DNA of 64,000 bases. Source: Brienomyrus brachyistius. Its lineage: Eukaryota > Chordata > Actinopteri > Osteoglossiformes > Mormyridae. Within the stretch, counting starts at the first letter, position 1. Each line of letters begins with the position of its first letter. The notes below the pieces were generated by a model. It was given only the letters and a program-made list of their open reading frames with translations, made no database searches and was not told the DNA's origin. The translations under genes and the position numbers were made by a program. The stretch covers positions 1-64,000 of the forward strand of contig NW_026042700.1 in NCBI RefSeq assembly GCF_023856365.1. Reading direction: 5' to 3'. Below are positions 60,006 through 64,000 of this stretch, piece by piece.

Positions 60006-60097
60006 TTTGTATGTGTCTTTTATACTGGTCATAATTTGTTTGAATACATGATTAATAAATTGATACTTTACAAAACATTTCATATTTTTCTGAAATT

Positions 60098-60262
60098 GGT
60101 AATTATTAAAAATGAATTTCACAAACTTAAATGGTTTGGCTGCGATGGGCTGGCCCCCCATCCAGGGTTGTTCCCGTGCCCATTGCTTCCGGGATAGGCT
60201 CCGGACCCCCCACGACCCAGTAGGATAAGCGGTTTGGAAAATGGATGGATGGATGGATGGAT
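60098..60262. repeat. GGATGGAT-tailed fish repeat, single copy (unit 3)
   Basis: Single version of the segment duplicated in unit 1, with a slightly longer GGAT run. Confidence 0.75.
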
Positions 60263-62280
60263 AAATGGTTTGGAGTTTTTAGGTCACCCCTCCACGTCAG
60301 AGCCCACCAATCAGGGACTCTTTAAAAGAGTGATGTAATCGGGAACGCCCACTTTTCAATCTGCGGTACAAATACACCAGCTTGTCTCTGCTAACAACAG
60401 CCTGTGCATATCAGTTAAGGAGGAAACAGTACCACATACATATTGGCCAAAATCAAATGAAAATGTAACACACGAAAACAGGACCGCCCACTTATCACTC
60501 TGCGTAAAATCACACCAGCTTGTCTCAGCTGACAGCAGCCTCACATATCAGCTAAGGAGGAAGACGGCATATCAAAAGTAAAAAGAAAGACACCATCAAA
60601 TGAAAATATCCCTGTGTGATCTATTGGTTTCTGCTTTCACTCCCATTAAATGACAGTAAGTCTAGTTGGTGTCCGTGGTGCTGAAAACCTGGATCAGTAA
60701 ATTCCAAATGAAACTTCTTTACCTGATTTAACTGTAACTCACTTATTTTGTTGGCAATGATGCTTTGTTGAGTCTAGAAAGGCGCAAAGTGGGTTTCAGA
60801 TAAATTAAATGAAGTAGTTTTGCTTAAAAACCAAAAAGCTTTGAACAATCAGTTCAGCTTTGGACTGTAGTGCTTCACAAAAGTAAAATCCATCCAGTTA
60901 AATCTCTTTATCCCCAAGTCAAGAAGATATCAAATGCAGAAGCACATTGTGGGAGATACAAGGTGCAGACACATTAAAAGCACTTTTTTGTGTGAACATT
61001 ATAAAACAGATTGATACACATTAAGCAGTTTGTAACTTTACATCCAGACCTACATCAGTCAGAAAAAGCAGGCGATGACCAGCCCATCCAGCAGCTTCAT
61101 CTCTGATTGTACAGAATCCCTTGTCAGCGTAACTTCTGAAGTCATGACTAAACTAATTTCCAGCTCTGCCTTCAGTTTCATCTGTTAAATTAAATTAGGA
61201 ACTAAACTAAACTAGGAGGGAAATATAGTCAAATTACTTAAGTAGCCGAATTTTGTGTATCCACTAGAGGGCAGCCACACATAGATTCCCTTATGAATGG
61301 TTCTGATGCTTCCGGAAAGCACTGCACAAAGACCCAGGTATGCCAGTGAGGAACGGATAAAGAGCAGACGGATCCAAATACTAGCTGTAATATATAGTAT
61401 TTTCAATGAATTTAAACAAATTAATATAACAGTGTCAGAGTGTCAGATCCATGTGACTTTTTATGATTGAAGAACTTTGAAAGCCTGAATATAACTGAGG
61501 AGGCCCACGGACCCCATTATGTGTGAAACATCATTGTGGTGCTGAGAGAAACACAGGACTGCTGATAAGACCCAGATGAAGTGAATTACCTGACTTTGCC
61601 CCCACCCATCCCCCCCCCCCCAGGATACCCCCACCCCTGTCATACAGACACCTTCCTAACGGACCTCATGATTTGTGCTGATCCACACATATGAAAAGGA
61701 CCTACTGCAGTGACATTTTAAAACTGTATAAAACATAATAAAGACTGAAACAAAGGCCTGAGGTCAGACCCTCTGTATGTAGCACACAGTGTTTCTGCAG
61801 AGTCTCACACTCACATCCTGTATGACGACTTTTCTGCTTTTCAGAATAAGTCTGATTTCACTGCTCTTTGCTCATTTGCAATATGAGGAAGTAACAGTTT
61901 AGAAAAGAACTAGACTTATTTGATTAATTTGTTTGTAGTTTAAATTCTGTGAGCATGAATGATTCACTGTGAAGACCAGCTATCAATAATTTTGCTATGA
62001 AATCATGTTTCTAAAATGATAAGATTCTAGATGAAATCAAAATATTTATTCCTGGTAAGAGCAGGACAACAGCAGCATCAAACTGTTTTCCTTTTTACAG
62101 ACAAGAAATAGACAGGAAATGCATCAGTGCACAAACAGTTTATGAAAATCAAAGATAGATGGATGATTTTTAAACATTTAAAACCCACAAAAAGGGAGGC
62201 AGTGAGGTTAAGGAGAGTCAGGAAGTCAGTGTCAGTCTCCACAGATCTGAGGTCAGCGATACACACATAAGGCTCCTCTG

Positions 62281-62320
62281 ATGCTCCTTTTCATCCTCTT
62301 CTTCACTGATGGGCCTCCAG
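62281..62320 (+). CDS. Signal-peptide exon of Ig-receptor gene (unit 3)
   Basis: Same leader as unit 2, with the donor intact. Any partner Ig exons would lie beyond the window. Confidence 0.6.
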
Positions 62321-63538
62321 GTGAGGATCACTTACTCTGGGACTCCACCATTCAGCGTAGTTAAGATGAAGATACATTTTGCACAATATACTTACTACAT
62401 CTGTTTGTTTATATTCATATTGTTCCATGAAGTTTGATCACTTCCCGATTATAGTCTGTGGTGGTAGCATGTTGACCGACTGATTTTAGAATTGACTGCA
62501 GTCTTCTTTGTGTCCACTATGTGGCAGCAGTATAAAGGAAATATCTTATTCTGTCACAGCTGCTGGTGTGTGTAAAAATTCACATACTCTGATAACAAGT
62601 AATTCTGCCTCCAACTGTTTGTCAGGGACCTGGGCAGGAATGAATTACATGCCGACTGTACATACAACAGAGATAGGCTCCTGGGAGAACTTTGCCAGAA
62701 GTTGAAACACGACTTTAAGAATGACACTGATACAGAGTACTCAGCTGTTTGGTTGAAACTAAATCTTGGTCTGGATTTTTACATTCTGGACCTGAACTAC
62801 CCACTGCTGCACTGACCCCCACCTTCTTCTTTTTTTTCCCTTTGTCCTGTCCGGCAGCTTTAGCAGAATCATGGTCTGAATGCACTGCTGTGACAAATAT
62901 GTTTGCTTTACCATGAGGGGTTCTATAAACTCAGTATAGGCCTCTCATGTTGATCGATTTCATTTTTTAAATTTAAAAAATTTATTTATTTCATTTTTAG
63001 GCGGCATGGTGATGCAGTGGGTGAGCTGGCCGAAGAGGATGGACAGATTAGGAGGGAAAAAAAGAAGGAAAAAGAAGAAAGGAGCAAGTGAGATGAAATG
63101 AAAGTTTTTAGCGGGTGTCTCTAACTTTGCTCTGCCATTGCATGCACACCACTTCCAGGGCCAGCCTTGCTCTCACGCTGATATACTGTCAGATTATGCA
63201 CATCTTATATGTTGTTTTAACCCTTAGCGTATTAGTAAAGGCTGTTTTGTACTTACTTGATGTGATGGTCCACTTTACTGTGGCCTTGAGCCACATTAGA
63301 AATTTATTTCTGATATATTTAACTTAATCCTCATTTTTCTTTTGCCCATGAGCACGAAACAGCTAAATAATTAGCATGATGCAGAAGTTATTCTCAGACA
63401 GGCACTTAATCTAAAAAGCAGAAATGTCATCATACACGATGTGAGGGTGAGACTGCAGACACACTGTGTGCTGCATACAGAGGGTCTGACCTCAGGCCTT
63501 TGTGTCAGTTGTTATTATGTTTGATTTGTGATTCTCAC

Positions 63539-63570
63539 CTGGAGGCCCATCAGCGGATGAAGAGGAGCAT
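63539..63570 (-). pseudogene. Broken inverted signal-peptide exon (unit 3)
   Basis: Same 8-base loss and TGA as at 21262-21293. Confidence 0.7.
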
Positions 63571-63916
63571 CAGAGGAGCCTTATGTGTGTCTCACTGACC
63601 TCAGATCTGCGCAGACTGGCACTTACTTCCTGATTCTCCATAACTTTGCTGTTTCTCTGTCTTTATCTGTTACTCAGGAGTCCTGAAGTCCAATGAAAAA
63701 TCCGCTTTCTCCTGTCTATTTGGCTGATACAAGTTCTGCTCACTTCTGCTTGGGTTGCATGGATCACCAGCCACTTGTCACCAACTAACAGACCACAGCC
63801 TACCTGACCAATGTCATAACTGGTGCACCTAGGTATAAAATCTCACTTGGAGTCTCACTGTCTCCAAAAAAGGTCACTGTCTGGAACCCCATGGAACCAC
63901 ATTTTTGATTCCTTAG

Positions 63917-64000
63917 ACAAGAGCATCCTGAGCAGCTGCATCACGGTCTGAATTGGGAACTGCCTCGCCTCAGATCATAAGACCAGCGGATAGTGAGGAT
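63917..64000 (+). pseudogene. LINE C-terminal remnant, cut by window end (unit 3)
   Basis: Begins with the same shortened join as unit 2 and continues to the last base. Confidence 0.65.

Larger units (their letters stand above)
38491..64000 (+). repeat. Segmental duplication, unit 3 of 3 (runs off window)
   Basis: Third copy, 25.5 kb visible. The last base corresponds to about 38199 in unit 2, so about 290 bases of the unit lie beyond the window. It retains the Tc1/LINE block like unit 1 and the 250-bp block like unit 2. Private features are a 5.7-kb L1 insertion, a 763-bp insert with a duplicated Ig-exon segment, and a different 193-bp sequence (58493-58685) in place of 539 bp seen in units 1 and 2 (15707-16245). 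Confidence 0.95.

Noticed and set aside
1..64000. CRISPR arrays, operons, bacterial ribosome sites
   Set aside because: The sequence is eukaryotic; the regular repeats are microsatellites and transposon ends, with no repeat-spacer pattern.
1..64000. tRNA, rRNA or snRNA genes
   Set aside because: I saw no convincing cloverleaf, A/B box pair or rRNA-like block while reading; a dedicated RNA search would be needed to exclude them.

Overview
This window looks like ray-finned fish (teleost) nuclear DNA. The evidence is split Ig-receptor exons with GT-AG borders and phase-1 introns, and a mixture of fish-type mobile elements: L1 and CR1/L2-like LINEs, a Tc1-like element, piggyBac, a Gypsy-type retroelement, the GGATGGAT-tailed and GGCACGGTGG-type interspersed repeats, and CA microsatellites. 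Almost no long open frames exist outside mobile elements. The species cannot be named from sequence alone.

The main structure is a head-to-tail segmental triplication. Unit 1 covers 1-22158, unit 2 covers 22159-38490, and unit 3 covers 38491-64000 and runs off the end about 290 bases short. The copies are near-identical over most of their length, but each has private insertions and deletions. Unit 1 carries a composite piggyBac element (about 2622-5185) and a 161-bp tandem duplication (17659-17980). Unit 2 lacks a 3.2-kb Tc1-plus-LINE block (junction near 26547). Unit 3 carries a near-full-length L1 (49746-55423, 17-bp target duplication) and a 763-bp insert inside an Ig exon (55955-56717). 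The pattern of shared variants conflicts between pairs of units, so exchange or gene conversion among copies is likely.

Layout of one unit, in order: a doubled dispersed repeat with CA runs; a CCAAT-rich candidate promoter with a tiny ATG exon; a 114-codon frame (open in units 2 and 3, shifted in unit 1); a GC-rich, G-skewed block with a poly-G tract; in units 1 and 3 a Tc1-like element abutting a LINE tail; a decayed Gypsy-type gag/protease remnant; a LINE 3' tail and reverse-transcriptase remnant; then the host-like part on the + strand: two V-type Ig exons of the CD300/pIgR-like (CMRF35-like) type and a membrane/tail exon with an AATAAA overlapping its stop. Next come a MITE-like element with a solo LTR nested in it, a doubled 5'-leader-like block, a signal-peptide exon on the + strand, a broken inverted copy of that exon on the - strand, and a LINE C-terminal remnant that closes the unit.

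The leader exon ends in phase 1 and the first Ig exon begins in phase 1, so a gene could run from the leader late in one unit into the Ig exons of the next (for example 20003 to 30490, 31157, 32986). However, the Ig exons carry the same in-frame stops in every unit, so this locus reads as a tandemly amplified Ig-receptor pseudogene. The only large intact protein is L1 ORF1 in unit 3.
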